Positions 37,466 through 49,893 are shown, numbered from the stretch's first letter. The stretch: DNA of 64,000 nt from Coraliomargarita algicola (GCF_033878955.1 NZ_CP138858.1:4553001-4617000), one strand, 5' to 3'. Notes: generated by a model from the sequence alone, not told the origin. Numbers and translations: made by a program.

Positions 37466-38290
37466 TTATTGGGCTCGATGTTGTTCGAGGCGCATTTTAC
37501 GTAGGATGAGGCCTCCGATACGAGTGACGGCGACGAGTGGCATTTTACTGCCGAAGAAGGTGATGCAATGATTCATCCAGCCAGTTACGACGAGTGCCTG
37601 GCCTTTGGCAATGGCTTTGAGTGTGCGTGCGGCGACTTCTTCAGAAGTCATGTCGAGGCCTTTGTTGCCGCTTTTCTTCATGGGGGGCGTGGCAAAGCCG
37701 GCAGCTTTAAAGAAATTGGACTGAGTCGGGCCAGGGCAGACGGTGAGGGTGCGCAGCTTGGTGCCGCGTAGATCTTCGTTGAGTGCCAGCGACCAGTTGC
37801 GGACAAAGGCCTTTGTGGCGCCATAGGTGGCGAGGAAGGGGGTGGGCTGAAAGGCCGCAGTGGAGGCGATATTGACGATGACACCGCCTCGTTCTAGCAT
37901 GGGAGGGAGTAGCCGCGCGGTGAGATCCACCACTGCACGCACATTTAAGTCGATCATCGACAGCTGTTTGTCGATGTCGAGCTCTGGCATGCGTCCGTAG
38001 TCGCCGAAGCCGCTATTATTAATCAGTAATACTTCTCCGGCAGGTGCTGCGTCGATTTGATTTAGGAGGCCTGCTGCGGTGTGGGCCACTTGGTTCGCGT
38101 CGCATAAATCGACTGGGAAATGTTGACCGTTTTTGCCCAAAAAAATGTCAGGTTTTGAACGAGAAAGGTTGCACAATGTAATATCTGGTGCTACGGTTTG
38201 AATTGCTTTGATAATTGAGCAGCCAATTCCAGATGAACCGCCCGTAATGATTATTACGGAGAACCGATTGAAGTATGTAAGATGCTTCAT
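37466..38290 (-). CDS. Short-chain dehydrogenase/reductase
   Basis: 274 residues with a Rossmann fold: ITGGSSGIG (cofactor loop), LLINNSG, VNIASTAAF and the catalytic YGATK. The CPGPTQSNF segment is like those of reductases of the DltE/FabG-like classical SDR group. It oxidises or reduces a carbonyl/alcohol using NAD(P); substrate unknown. The C-terminus has a basic amphipathic tail after LVAVTRIGGLILRKM, possibly membrane-associated. About 110 bases separate it from the divergent HPF gene. Confidence 0.88.
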   Translation of the reverse strand: MKHLTYFNRFSVIIITGGSSGIGCSIIKAIQTVAPDITLCNLSRSKPDIFLGKNGQHFPVDLCDANQVAHTAAGLLNQIDAAPAGEVLLINNSGFGDYGRMPELDIDKQLSMIDLNVRAVVDLTARLLPPMLERGGVIVNIASTAAFQPTPFLATYGATKAFVRNWSLALNEDLRGTKLRTLTVCPGPTQSNFFKAAGFATPPMKKSGNKGLDMTSEEVAARTLKAIAKGQALVVTGWMNHCITFFGSKMPLVAVTRIGGLILRKMRLEQHRAQ

Positions 38291-38399
38291 GTATGTGTTA
38301 GGTTTTGAATGGATTGGCTTTTTTTATGCTCAGTTGGGTCATTGCGGCGGTGTCAGTCGACGCCGTTAAATCGAACCAATAAACAAAAGGAAAATACAT

Positions 38400-38765
38400 A
38401 TGAAGCAACATGACGTAATCATCTCAGGTTTGAACATGGAACTGACGGATGCGATCAAATATATGGTTCATGAAAAAGCAGAAAAACTCTTTGAGCATGA
38501 GGATAAGATTATTCGCATGCGTGTGGAGCTTGAATACGACCCCCACCAGTCTACCCACCAAAAGGAATTTATAGCGAAAGGACAGCTTGAAGTCCGAGGT
38601 AACGACCACTTTGCATCTGCAGCTACGGATGATCTGTATAAGTCGATCGATGATATGGTTCACAAACTTGACCGAATGTTACGGCGTCGTTCGCGTCTGA
38701 AGAAAGTGAAGCGTAAGGATACACATTTGGTCGATATTCCGGCTGATATTCCAAAAGCAGTCTAG
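38400..38765 (+). CDS. hpf: Ribosome hibernation-promoting factor, short type
   Basis: 121 residues of the HPF/RaiA (S30AE) fold: IISGLNMELTDAIKYMVHEKA, and ASAATDDLYKSIDDMVHKLDRML followed by the basic RRRSRLKKVKRK. It binds the 30S decoding centre and promotes inactive 70S/100S ribosomes in stationary phase or stress. It lacks the C-terminal dimerisation domain of long HPFs. A purine-rich ribosome-binding site (AAAGGAAAA) precedes the ATG, and a strong terminator follows at 38800. Confidence 0.93.
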   Translation: MKQHDVIISGLNMELTDAIKYMVHEKAEKLFEHEDKIIRMRVELEYDPHQSTHQKEFIAKGQLEVRGNDHFASAATDDLYKSIDDMVHKLDRMLRRRSRLKKVKRKDTHLVDIPADIPKAV

Positions 38766-38799
38766 CGATTTGATTTCACTACCTAATATACCCCGCTCT

Positions 38800-38830
38800 A
38801 AGCCCGGCAGTTTTCTGCCGGGCTTTTTTT
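38800..38830 (+). terminator. Intrinsic terminator of hpf
   Basis: AAGCCCGGCAG-TTTT-CTGCCGGGCTT stem followed by a T-run, 35 bases after the stop. Confidence 0.95.
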
Positions 38831-38973
38831 AGGAGGAATCCGACTGTTGAATCTAAAATCGGCAGTTTAAATATCCATGAGGTTCTTAAACCGTTAATGT
38901 TCATCGCTGAGGTGGGGCGTAAGATCTGTTTTTGGTCTTTGCAGTTGGATGCTTTTCAGTTTCTGTAGGCGCT

Positions 38974-39333
38974 ATGAATCCTAATATTTATCAAGTTCTT
39001 CATATTGTCGGCATTGCAATGGTCTTTTTAGGCTATGGCGCTCTACTTGCGCGTAGCATGGCTGCACCGGATAATGTTTCTGTGCGCAAGCTTGGCTCAA
39101 TTACCAGTGGTATCGGTTTGCTGCTTATATTGGTCGCTGGCTTTGGCTTGATTTCGAAAATGGGGCATAGCTTTGCTTCTCCATGGTTGATTGTGAAGAT
39201 GGTCATCTGGTTGGCGCTGGGGGGACTGATCGTTTTGATCAATCGTAAGCCGCAATTGGCCGTCATGCTGTGGTGGCTATTGATTGTGCTCGGTGCGATC
39301 GCTGCGAGCATGGTCTATATTGTTAGATTTTAA
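38974..39333 (+). CDS. Small integral membrane protein
   Basis: 119 residues from the ATG at 38974 (MNPNIYQVLHIVGIAMVFLG); an upstream in-frame ATG at 38932 is less likely. Four hydrophobic helices are apparent, at about residues 6-24, 39-60, 68-86 and 95-115, with short polar loops. No catalytic or metal-binding motif was recognised. It sits alone between hpf and tRNA-Arg. Function unknown. Confidence 0.7.
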   Translation: MNPNIYQVLHIVGIAMVFLGYGALLARSMAAPDNVSVRKLGSITSGIGLLLILVAGFGLISKMGHSFASPWLIVKMVIWLALGGLIVLINRKPQLAVMLWWLLIVLGAIAASMVYIVRF

Positions 39334-39417
39334 GTGCTTTCAAAAAAAAATCACTTTTTGTGAAAGTTCTTCTTGATCTCTGCTAAAAGCTTTGTCTTTA
39401 TCCCGCACTTCTCAAAC

Positions 39418-39494
<77 letters not shown>

Positions 39495-39503
39495 CTTTTT
39501 TTT

Positions 39504-39536
39504 AAGCGCTTCGATTCGTCGGAGCGCTTTTTTTTT
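39504..39536 (+). terminator. Intrinsic terminator after tRNA-Arg
   Basis: AAGCGCT and AGCGCTT form a 7-base-pair stem around a 12-base loop, followed by nine Ts. Confidence 0.85.
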
Positions 39537-39823
39537 ATTCAGGAGAGAGGTCAGAAGACAGATGCCAGAGGGCTTGCCTGTTCAACCCCAGTTCCAAGAA
39601 CCGAGACTACAAGGAAATGATCGCTAAGGATCAAATATTCTTAGTGGTATGAGGACGGAAGCCTTAGGACTGATGCGAATATCAATCAGTTATCGTGCTT
39701 TCTATCTCGCCGAAAGGAGCCATGGCGCGATTCTTATAACTAACTGATTTACAGTGGCTGGCTTCAGTTTTCAGTCCTCAGTCCTCAGTCCTCAGTCCTC
39801 AGTCCTCAGTCCTCTGAGTGGGT
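39537..39823. other. Intergenic region with degenerate heptamer repeats
   Basis: About 287 bases between the tRNA-Arg terminator and the zinc-ribbon gene stop. It holds a few scattered GAGGTCAGAAGACAGA-type degenerate units near 39542-39570 and the tandem array at 39772-39813. No gene is supported. Confidence 0.6.
39772..39813. repeat. Heptameric tandem repeat, CAGTCCT x6
   Basis: Six exact CAGTCCT units. On the other strand this reads TGAGGAC-type, the same NGAGGAC heptamer family as 37350-37440. It lies 10 bases past the stop of the zinc-ribbon gene. Confidence 0.92.
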
Positions 39824-40528
39824 CTATGCGTAGACAATGCGTGCGCATTGGTCGCAGAAGTGTGGTTCACCTGCGAGTAGGGCGCCACTGGAGACTTCGT
39901 TGGAGACGCGTAGGTGGCAGCCTCCGCATTTATGTGCTTCGATTTGTGCGACGTAGGGGGGGCGCTTGCAGAGTGTTTTGACGCGGTCGTAGTGGCCGAG
40001 GTAGTTCTCGTCGGCTGCACTGCGGGCGGCCTCTACATTGGCTTTGGCTTCGTCGACGGAGGCTTTTAAATTGTTTTCACGCTCACCGAGTTGGGCGATT
40101 TGCTTTGTTTGTTCTTGGATACGGGCTTCAATGATGGCTTTTTCGGCTTCAAAGGCTTCGCGAGTGGTGTCGATTTCCAGCATGAGCTCGATCTCGCGCT
40201 CTTCGAGTTCGGCAATTTCTTGTTGGCTCTGCTCGATTTGGTGGGTGAGGGCGCGATACTCGTCGTTCTTTTTGACTTCGAGTTGCTGGGTGAGGAAGCG
40301 GGCGATTGCGCTCTCTTTGGCTTTGACCTCGGTGTCGATCTCGCTGCGCTCGACTTCTTTTTCTTTAAGCGCCTGGCGGGCCGCTTCGATATTTGCCTGC
40401 TCGGCGGTGATGTTCGCCTCTAGAGCGTTGCGCTCTTGTGGGATGCGTGCGAGTTCTTGCTCGATTTTTTGGAGCGCGACGTCGCGATCTTGAACAATTA
40501 GAAGTTTTTCGATTTGCGGGTCAGACAT
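39824..40528 (-). CDS. Coiled-coil zinc-ribbon protein (CT398-like)
   Basis: 234 residues. A long heptad coiled coil rich in E, A and Q spans about residues 10-180. The C-terminal C4-type zinc ribbon has CGGC and CDQC (HKCGGCHLRVSNEV, HFCDQCARIVY). This is the architecture of the Chlamydia CT398/zf-RING_7 family, linked by others to sigma-54 and secretion components; the function in this phylum is unsettled. It lies divergent from the TPR gene at 40590. Confidence 0.85.
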   Translation of the reverse strand: MSDPQIEKLLIVQDRDVALQKIEQELARIPQERNALEANITAEQANIEAARQALKEKEVERSEIDTEVKAKESAIARFLTQQLEVKKNDEYRALTHQIEQSQQEIAELEEREIELMLEIDTTREAFEAEKAIIEARIQEQTKQIAQLGERENNLKASVDEAKANVEAARSAADENYLGHYDRVKTLCKRPPYVAQIEAHKCGGCHLRVSNEVSSGALLAGEPHFCDQCARIVYA

Positions 40529-40589
40529 AAGTGAGTTATCTCTACTCGACTCAAAACAGGCTCGGTACTAGAGCAACACAAAAGCGACT

Positions 40590-40946
40590 ATGAGCGACAC
40601 TTCTCTTCAGGATCAGATCGACGATGCCACCCTTGACTTCACTTTAGGTGATAGTGAGGCAGCAACGGCTAAATTATTACGGCTCTCCGAGGCACATGCA
40701 GAAAGTTTTGGGGTGTGGCATGCTCTGACTGAGATTTATTTTGCGGAAGGCGACTATGATGCGGCTTTGGCGGCGGGGGAGCGGGCGCATGCGCTTTGTC
40801 CGGATGATATTCACATTAATACCAGTCTGTCTCGCATCTGGGTCGAGCGAGGCGACAAAGACCAGGCGGAGCACTTTGGTGCGCAAGCGCGCATGCTTGG
40901 CTGGAAAGACGAACTTAAGTCACCGCCTGAGCAGGATGATATTTAG
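40590..40946 (+). CDS. Small TPR-like protein
   Basis: 118 residues with two to three tetratricopeptide-like helical pairs: SEAATAKLLRLSEAHAESF, WHALTEIYFAEGDYDAALAAG and HINTSLSRIWVERGDKDQAEH. No signal peptide, so probably cytoplasmic. It is 45 bases before accA on the same strand and divergent from the zinc-ribbon gene. The partner is unknown; similar small TPR proteins near accA have no established role that I can state. Confidence 0.8.
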   Translation: MSDTSLQDQIDDATLDFTLGDSEAATAKLLRLSEAHAESFGVWHALTEIYFAEGDYDAALAAGERAHALCPDDIHINTSLSRIWVERGDKDQAEHFGAQARMLGWKDELKSPPEQDDI

Positions 40947-40991
40947 TGGCATTGACAGCTCCGAATCTTAACACCTAAATCCCTAATACAC

Positions 40992-41975
40992 ATGGAAGAC
41001 GTTACTTATACGCTGGAATTTGAAAAGCCGCTACGCGAGCTTGAGAAACAATTGATCACACTGAACCAAGTCTCGAAGGAGTCTAAGGTCGATGTGACGA
41101 GTGAGATTGAGGCGATTGAGGCCAAGATCGAGAAGACTAAGATGGAGATCTACTCCAATTTAACGCCTTGGCAGCGAGTGCAGCTTTCGCGCCATCCGAA
41201 GCGCCCTTATTCGCTGGATTATATTGAGGCGATTTTTACTGATTTTGAAGAATTACACGGCGACCGGCGTTTTCGTGAGGATGCGGCTATTGTCGGCGGA
41301 CCTGCTTTTCTCGACGGTGAGCCTGTAATGGTGTTGGGGCAGCAAAAAGGACGTAATACGCGTGATAATTTGAAGCGCAATTTCGGTTGTCCGCACCCGG
41401 AGGGCTACCGTAAAGCGATGCGCCTAATGGAAATGGCTGAAAAATTCGGTATGCCGGTGGTGACTTTTGTAGATACACCAGGCGCCTATCCTGGAATCGG
41501 CGCGGAGGAGCGTCACGTGGCCGAGGCGATTGCGGTGAATATCCGTGATATGAGTGCCTTAAAGGTGCCTATCGTGACGATTGTGATCGGTGAAGGGGGC
41601 AGTGGTGGTGCCTTGGGTATGGCTGTGGCCGATGAGGTGATGATTCTTGAGAATGGTTATTATTCGGTGATTTCACCGGAGGGCTGTGCGGCGATTCTAT
41701 GGAAAGACCGTGCTGCAGCGCCACAAGCGGCAGATGCTTTGAAATTCAGTCCTGAGTATTTGGCGAAATTTGGAGTCGTGGATCGTGTGATATCCGAACC
41801 TACAGGTGGAGCGCATCGTGATTATGAGAGTGCTGCAAATAGCTTGAAAGAGGCGATTGTTGATTCCCTGACTCGACTCAAGAAGAAGAGTCTCAAGAAA
41901 TTGCTGGAGGATCGCTATACCAGATTCCGTAATTTGGGGGAATTTGCTGATTCTGCCGCTACAGCTAAGGCTTAG
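40992..41975 (+). CDS. accA: Acetyl-CoA carboxylase carboxyltransferase subunit alpha
   Basis: 327 residues. LEFEKPLRELEKQL at the N-terminus, PKRPYSLDYIEAIF, GDRRFREDAAIVGG, FVDTPGAYPGIGAEERH and IGEGGSGGALGMAVADEV are AccA signatures. It pairs with AccD to transfer the carboxyl group from biotin to acetyl-CoA, committing carbon to fatty-acid synthesis. accD is not in the window. Its stop overlaps the convergent gene at 41972 by four bases. Confidence 0.96.
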   Translation: MEDVTYTLEFEKPLRELEKQLITLNQVSKESKVDVTSEIEAIEAKIEKTKMEIYSNLTPWQRVQLSRHPKRPYSLDYIEAIFTDFEELHGDRRFREDAAIVGGPAFLDGEPVMVLGQQKGRNTRDNLKRNFGCPHPEGYRKAMRLMEMAEKFGMPVVTFVDTPGAYPGIGAEERHVAEAIAVNIRDMSALKVPIVTIVIGEGGSGGALGMAVADEVMILENGYYSVISPEGCAAILWKDRAAAPQAADALKFSPEYLAKFGVVDRVISEPTGGAHRDYESAANSLKEAIVDSLTRLKKKSLKKLLEDRYTRFRNLGEFADSAATAKA

Positions 41976-43099
41976 TGACTGCCTGAGCTCTGGGTGCCTG
42001 CTTGGGGCGCGTCAAGTTCTGTAGTGGATGCTTCGTTCGCTGTGGATGTGCGCTCGAGTGCGATCAGGGTAATGAAGTCATCCTTTATGCCCTGGAAGGC
42101 GAATCGGTAGGTCCACCCATCTTCATCGTGATGTTCCCAGGTGTCACCATTTTGTAGGCCAATGCCTTGAATGAAGATGGTGGCGCGTTCGGAATCTTCG
42201 GATGCGGCAAACAAGGCATCGATTTTTATCGAATTTGCGACTGCGCGCCATTTGGCAGTGGTCGTGCCCTGGGGAATGAGCACGATGGATTGCTCAGTTA
42301 CGATGGGGTGTAGCTCTTGGGGGGCAAAGAACTTCTTTGCGGGCGTTTGCTGGAGAGGGAGCTCTGTTGTGACTGGTGGAAGCTGTAATTCAACCGCTGG
42401 ATTGCTGTAGCTTGGGGCGGCTGTCGGGTCTTGTGCGACAGGCCTGTTGGTATTTGTGGGGGCGTTCTCGAATACGAGGGTGGTGAGCGGTTGATCGTTG
42501 ATGTTGGATGTGGCGACTTGACTCGGTGCGCTTTTTTTGGGGAGGTCTTTGGTGAGGCTTGCCGTAGATGGTTCGGAGTTTATGAAGGACTGAAATGTGT
42601 GAATTAGCATTTGCGCGGTGCCGCCTGCTTGCGTTCTGAATGCGTTGGCATTGGTGAGTAGAGATTTCGTGCGTTTGTTGGCCAAGCCTGTGTATTCTGC
42701 GAAGCGTTGACCTTCTGGCATCAGGTGTAGTGACAGTTGGGGTACATAGCTTGCCAGCGAAAGTTGCACGCAAACGATGGCAGCCGCACTTAGGGCGGTG
42801 CCCAGCGCGGGGATTGTGATTAGCTTATAAACTAGAATGAAAGTAGCTAGGTAGAGTCCTGCGATGACTATTATTTCCTGTGTGTGTGCACTGACGCTGG
42901 GTAGTATTTGGCCGATGGTGTTGAGTAGAATGACACGTAGGCAGACCAATAGTGTGGCGATTTTGAGTCCAGTTAAGAGCTTGGCATCAACGTGGCCTCT
43001 GGAAAGCAGTTTGCAGGCTAAAATTATCAAGCCAGCGAAGACCACAATGGCGCCGATGTGTAAGAGTGCATCGAGAGTGGTGACTAAGGATTCGTTCAT
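41972..43099 (-). CDS. Membrane protein of unknown function
   Basis: 375 residues. Four hydrophobic helices occupy the first 130 residues (about 12-32, 44-64, 74-95 and 100-118). A low-complexity Pro/Thr/Gln-rich linker (about 180-260) follows, then a C-terminal domain with TWEHHDEDGWTYRFAFQGI. No family was recognised. It may be a membrane-anchored protein with an extracytoplasmic domain. It converges with accA and follows a small lipoprotein gene on the same strand, separated by a terminator. Confidence 0.65.
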   Translation of the reverse strand: MNESLVTTLDALLHIGAIVVFAGLIILACKLLSRGHVDAKLLTGLKIATLLVCLRVILLNTIGQILPSVSAHTQEIIVIAGLYLATFILVYKLITIPALGTALSAAAIVCVQLSLASYVPQLSLHLMPEGQRFAEYTGLANKRTKSLLTNANAFRTQAGGTAQMLIHTFQSFINSEPSTASLTKDLPKKSAPSQVATSNINDQPLTTLVFENAPTNTNRPVAQDPTAAPSYSNPAVELQLPPVTTELPLQQTPAKKFFAPQELHPIVTEQSIVLIPQGTTTAKWRAVANSIKIDALFAASEDSERATIFIQGIGLQNGDTWEHHDEDGWTYRFAFQGIKDDFITLIALERTSTANEASTTELDAPQAGTQSSGSH

Positions 43100-43161
43100 T
43101 TAGAGACTATTGATTTTGTGTGCATCTTTCGTGGCTTGGGCTGTCTCGCAAGTGAAAATAA

Positions 43162-43192
43162 AAAAACTCCATCCGTTGTGGATGGAGTTTTT
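43162..43192 (-). terminator. Intrinsic terminator (bidirectional)
   Basis: AAAAACTCCATCC/GGATGGAGTTTTT perfect 13-base-pair stem with a GTTGT loop, flanked by A- and T-runs. It is just after the small lipoprotein gene on the minus strand. Confidence 0.92.
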
Positions 43193-43213
43193 GTGACAAA
43201 TATCCGTAGCGGA

Positions 43214-43360
43214 TTAGCCGCCGAAGCCAGGAGCTCCGCGTTCCCAGTCTGCGGGGCGGCTCCAGGGCACAGATTGATCGTCTGGGTTGCTGTCGAAGCA
43301 GCCAGTCATGAAGAGAGCCATCAAGGCGAGTGCGGCAAGGAGTGCAATTCGGCGATACAT
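43214..43360 (-). CDS. Small lipoprotein (48 residues)
   Basis: Below usual ORF size cut-offs but convincing: MYRRIALLAALALMALF with a lipobox MTGC (Cys21 after cleavage), then a short mature peptide FDSNPDDQSVPWSRPADW and ERGAPGFGG. It is flanked by a strong terminator downstream. The mature part is only 28 residues. The SVPWSRPADWE stretch looks like a conserved motif, and I believe similar small lipoproteins exist in related bacteria, but this is from memory. It probably sits in a membrane leaflet; function unknown. Confidence 0.8.
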   Translation of the reverse strand: MYRRIALLAALALMALFMTGCFDSNPDDQSVPWSRPADWERGAPGFGG

Positions 43361-43441
43361 TGGATGTGTTTGTAGGATGTTTATAGTGCGTGTCAGCGGT
43401 TTCAGAGCAAGTTCTATGACTATTCCGAAAGTTACGAAATC

Positions 43442-44287
43442 TTAATGAAGAATTTTAACCGCGCTACCAACTGAGATTTTGCTGGTTTGAACACCTGGAA
43501 GTAGGTTGGCGACCACTAAGTCATCTGTGACTTGGACGACTTGGATTTTTCCGAGTGCTTTCATGTCTTTGATCACGGTGACTTGGGCGCCTGGAGCGAG
43601 GCCGAGTTCCGGGCTGTTGGTGAATACGACGATGCCGTCCTTCTTACTCAGTGATTGCACCGTGGTTTCAGCCCCGATTGAGGCGGTCGGCAGTGGCTGT
43701 GAGGGCGTCGGGCTGAAGCTGCTGCTATAGCTGCCACCTGCAGTCATAATGCCGGTTTGGCCCGCTTTGGCACCCGTGGCTAGGCTGTTGGCTATGCGTT
43801 CTTTAGCGCTTTCAAGAGACTCGCTCAATTCGGCATTGGATTTTTCCAATTCGGCAATGCGCTCGTTGAGTTGTGCGAGCTCTCCTTCTTTACTTGCGGC
43901 AGTCAGGTTTCGCTCAGATTCCAGAAGGTCTGCCCGCAGGCGTTTTGAGGTGTTTTCTAGTTCCTGTATCGATCGCTTCGCTTCACTCAGTTGTTGCTGT
44001 GTGCGGCTGACTTCTTGCTTGGCCGTATACATTTCGGAGCGAACACTTTCAAGTTTACGCTTTTCGTCGGCGAGGGCTTCGCGCTCGTTCTTGAGGCTGT
44101 TCTCGATTTTACTGATTTGCTCATTTGCGGTGCTTAATTCCGCCTGAACGGCAGCAGTGGCTTGCTCGGCTTGGACGCGAGCGGCGTTTTGCTCGGCGAG
44201 TTTGCCTTTGCCCACAAAAAAGAGGGCAGCAGCAGCGAGTGCTGCAACGATTGCGAGGATACGGAGTATCATGGATAGACTATTCAT
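43442..44287 (-). CDS. Membrane-anchored coiled-coil protein
   Basis: 281 residues: one N-terminal membrane helix (about 8-27), a coiled coil (about 30-170) rich in AEQ and ERE heptads, a Ser/Pro/Ala linker, and a C-terminal beta-like domain (about 205-281) with GIVVFTNSPELGLAPGAQV and VADDLVVANLLPG-like sequence. No known family assigned. The layout resembles periplasmic shaft or tether proteins, but this is only analogy. It ends 70 bases before the lipoprotein gene and starts 30 bases after pgi's stop on the same strand. Confidence 0.68.
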   Translation of the reverse strand: MNSLSMILRILAIVAALAAAALFFVGKGKLAEQNAARVQAEQATAAVQAELSTANEQISKIENSLKNEREALADEKRKLESVRSEMYTAKQEVSRTQQQLSEAKRSIQELENTSKRLRADLLESERNLTAASKEGELAQLNERIAELEKSNAELSESLESAKERIANSLATGAKAGQTGIMTAGGSYSSSFSPTPSQPLPTASIGAETTVQSLSKKDGIVVFTNSPELGLAPGAQVTVIKDMKALGKIQVVQVTDDLVVANLLPGVQTSKISVGSAVKILH

Positions 44288-44314
44288 GTATTTATTTGGG
44301 GGGTTCTAGCTAAA

Positions 44315-45888
<1,574 letters not shown>

Positions 45889-45939
45889 GGCTTTGTTAAT
45901 TTTGAATTTTGAATTAGAAATTAAGAGTTCTGCGGGTGC

Positions 45940-47655
<1,716 letters not shown>

Positions 47656-47794
47656 AATAGATTTCCAAATTAAAAGTGGTTGAAAAGTGTTTCTCGTTGC
47701 AGAAAAGCGGAGAATTCAATGAATAGCGGGGCAAACGACAATACCCTTTTTGCTTTTAACCGACGATATTATCGAATCTAGTTGTCGCCATAAT

Positions 47795-48592
47795 ATGGAT
47801 TTTGACCTGAAAAAGACTTTAGAGGCTTTGTTGCTTTCGACTGCTGAACCGATCCTGCTCAAGGATGTGGTTAAGGTATTCGCTCGTTATCATCAAGAGT
47901 TGAGTGAGGCGCAGGAGGCAATCAAAGGGGAGGAGGACGAAGATGACATTGCGATAGAGATTCCTAGTCTGGTCACGCAAGCTCAGATACGCGAGGCTTT
48001 GGAGCAGCTGACCGAAGAGGCGCAAGCGCAGAATCGTGCCTATCGTGTGGTCGAAGGGCCCAATGGTTACCAAATGGTCACTGCGCCACAATTTGCCGAG
48101 TTTGTGCGTCTCTTGCGTGGCGCACCTCGTCCAATGAAATTGAGCCCCGCTGCACTGGAAACGCTGTCGATCGTCGCCTACCGCCAACCAGTGACACGGG
48201 CTGAAATGGAAGCCATTCGTGGAGTCTCGGTGGATAGTGCCCTGCATAAGTTAATTGAATTAGAATTGGTCATCGTGACGGGGCGCGCTGAACTGCCTGG
48301 TCGACCGATCCAATATGGCACGACCGATAAGTTTTTAGAATTTACCGGAATCAAAGAGCTGGATGAGTTGCCAGCATCGGATGTGTTGAGCAATCATCAG
48401 ATAGATGAATGGATGCGCCGCAGCGAAGAGGAGCCAGAGGAGATCTCTGACGAGGATGTTGGACTGTCGAAGGAGCCGAAGCCCGATGAGCTGGCACTCG
48501 ATGAGAAATTTGTCGAAGTCGACTGGCAGCGGGAGAATGTTGAAAGTGATGCCGCTCCCGAACCCGAATCTAATGAGAATACACCTTTATAA
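47795..48592 (+). CDS. scpB: Segregation and condensation protein B
   Basis: 265 residues from the ATG at 47795. The winged-helix core has ALETLSIVAYRQPVTRAEMEAIRGV and a following PGRPIQYGTTDKFLEF, standard for ScpB, the kleisin-associated subunit of the SMC complex in chromosome organisation. There is an acidic insertion between the two helix domains (KGEEDEDD) and a long acidic C-terminus. The stop overlaps the next gene by one base. Confidence 0.93.
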   Translation: MDFDLKKTLEALLLSTAEPILLKDVVKVFARYHQELSEAQEAIKGEEDEDDIAIEIPSLVTQAQIREALEQLTEEAQAQNRAYRVVEGPNGYQMVTAPQFAEFVRLLRGAPRPMKLSPAALETLSIVAYRQPVTRAEMEAIRGVSVDSALHKLIELELVIVTGRAELPGRPIQYGTTDKFLEFTGIKELDELPASDVLSNHQIDEWMRRSEEEPEEISDEDVGLSKEPKPDELALDEKFVEVDWQRENVESDAAPEPESNENTPL

Positions 48593-49893
48593 TGTCTGAA
48601 GATATCAACGTGAAACTACTGCGTAATCGCGATGCGATTGATGCTATCGACCGCCAAGTGGTGGAGTTGTTAAATCAGCGTGTGCTGACCGATGGGGGGG
48701 CGGATGAGGCGACCGTGCTCGCTAAAGTGGCCAGGTTGAATCCCGGCCCACTGTCGGATGCGACGCTGCAGGCGATCTATCGTGCGATGATGCTTGCTGG
48801 TCTGGATCCCGCAGCACAGGCAACAGAACCTGCGCGGGTCGATGCGCTGGATTTGAAGATTGTGGAATTGTTGAGCCAGCGAGTGAAGCATGCGGGAGAG
48901 ATTGGGAAAATAAAACACGCGAATGGGGCTGATTACTATGACCCCACCCGCGAAGCCCAAGTGATGGCCAAAGTGTGTGCGCTCAATCCCGGGCCGATTC
49001 AGAACCAGACTTTGCAATTAATCTATCGCGAGGTGATTTCTGGCTCGATTGCGCTGGAGAAAAGACTGGTGATTGCTTATCTCGGGCCCGAGGCGACGTA
49101 TACACATCAAGCCGCAATCTGTAATTTTGGTGTGAGCCTAGAGTATCGTCCGATTAAGACCATTCCAGATGTTTTTGCAGAGGTCGAATCCGGCGCGGCT
49201 GATTATGGCGTGGTTCCGATTGAGAATTCGACTGAAGGGGCCGTCTTTCACTCGATGGACATGTTGGTTGAGTCCGATCTCCACATTTGCTCGCAGGTAT
49301 ATCTGCCGATTGAGCATTGCTTGATATCGCAATCGCCATTGGAGGCGATACGAGAAGTGCGTTCTAAGGATCAAGCGCTGGGGCAATGTCGAGATTGGTT
49401 GCGCCGAAATATCCCGAACGCAGAACTCGTCGATGTCGTCAGTACCGCGGAGGCCGTCTGCACTGCCAAAGCGAGCGAGGGCGTCGCGGCGGTGGCGAGT
49501 GCGCTGTCGGCACAGCGCTACGATGTGCCGATCCAGGTGCGCGGCATACAAGACCGCGATGACAATGTCACCCGTTTTCTTGTGGTGGGGAAGACGCGAG
49601 CCAAACCTTTAGGAGACGGCCGCGATAAGACCAGTTTGGTGATTTCCTTGCGTGACGAGTGTGGGGCACTGGAGAAAACACTGCGCGCTTTTGCCAGTCG
49701 CGGCATTAACTTGAGCAAAATCGAATCGCGCCCGAGTCGTAAGAAGGCTTGGGACTATTACTTCTTTATCGATTTAGTGGGGCACTATGAAGACGCGAAT
49801 GTGCAAGCCGCGCTGGCCGATTTAGAGGGGCATTGCCCCCTTGTGAAGTGGCTAGGGAGCTACCCAAACGTAACTCCGGCTGCTACGATGTAA
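48592..49893 (+). CDS. pheA: Chorismate mutase/prephenate dehydratase with duplicated mutase-like module
   Basis: 433 residues. Prephenate dehydratase signatures: YLGPEATYTHQAA, GVVPIENSTEGAV and RFLVVGKT. The C-terminal ACT domain has SLRDECGALEKTLRAFASRGINLSKIESRP. Two chorismate-mutase-type segments precede: one at about residues 5-72 (AIDAIDRQVVELLNQRV ... LQAIYRAMM) and one at about 82-160 (DLKIVELLSQRV ... YYDPTREAQV ... LQLIYREVI). The first lacks the central loop and helix and the catalytic-lysine region, so it is probably not active. The enzyme makes phenylpyruvate from chorismate. ACT-mediated phenylalanine feedback is expected. Confidence 0.93.
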   Translation: MSEDINVKLLRNRDAIDAIDRQVVELLNQRVLTDGGADEATVLAKVARLNPGPLSDATLQAIYRAMMLAGLDPAAQATEPARVDALDLKIVELLSQRVKHAGEIGKIKHANGADYYDPTREAQVMAKVCALNPGPIQNQTLQLIYREVISGSIALEKRLVIAYLGPEATYTHQAAICNFGVSLEYRPIKTIPDVFAEVESGAADYGVVPIENSTEGAVFHSMDMLVESDLHICSQVYLPIEHCLISQSPLEAIREVRSKDQALGQCRDWLRRNIPNAELVDVVSTAEAVCTAKASEGVAAVASALSAQRYDVPIQVRGIQDRDDNVTRFLVVGKTRAKPLGDGRDKTSLVISLRDECGALEKTLRAFASRGINLSKIESRPSRKKAWDYYFFIDLVGHYEDANVQAALADLEGHCPLVKWLGSYPNVTPAATM

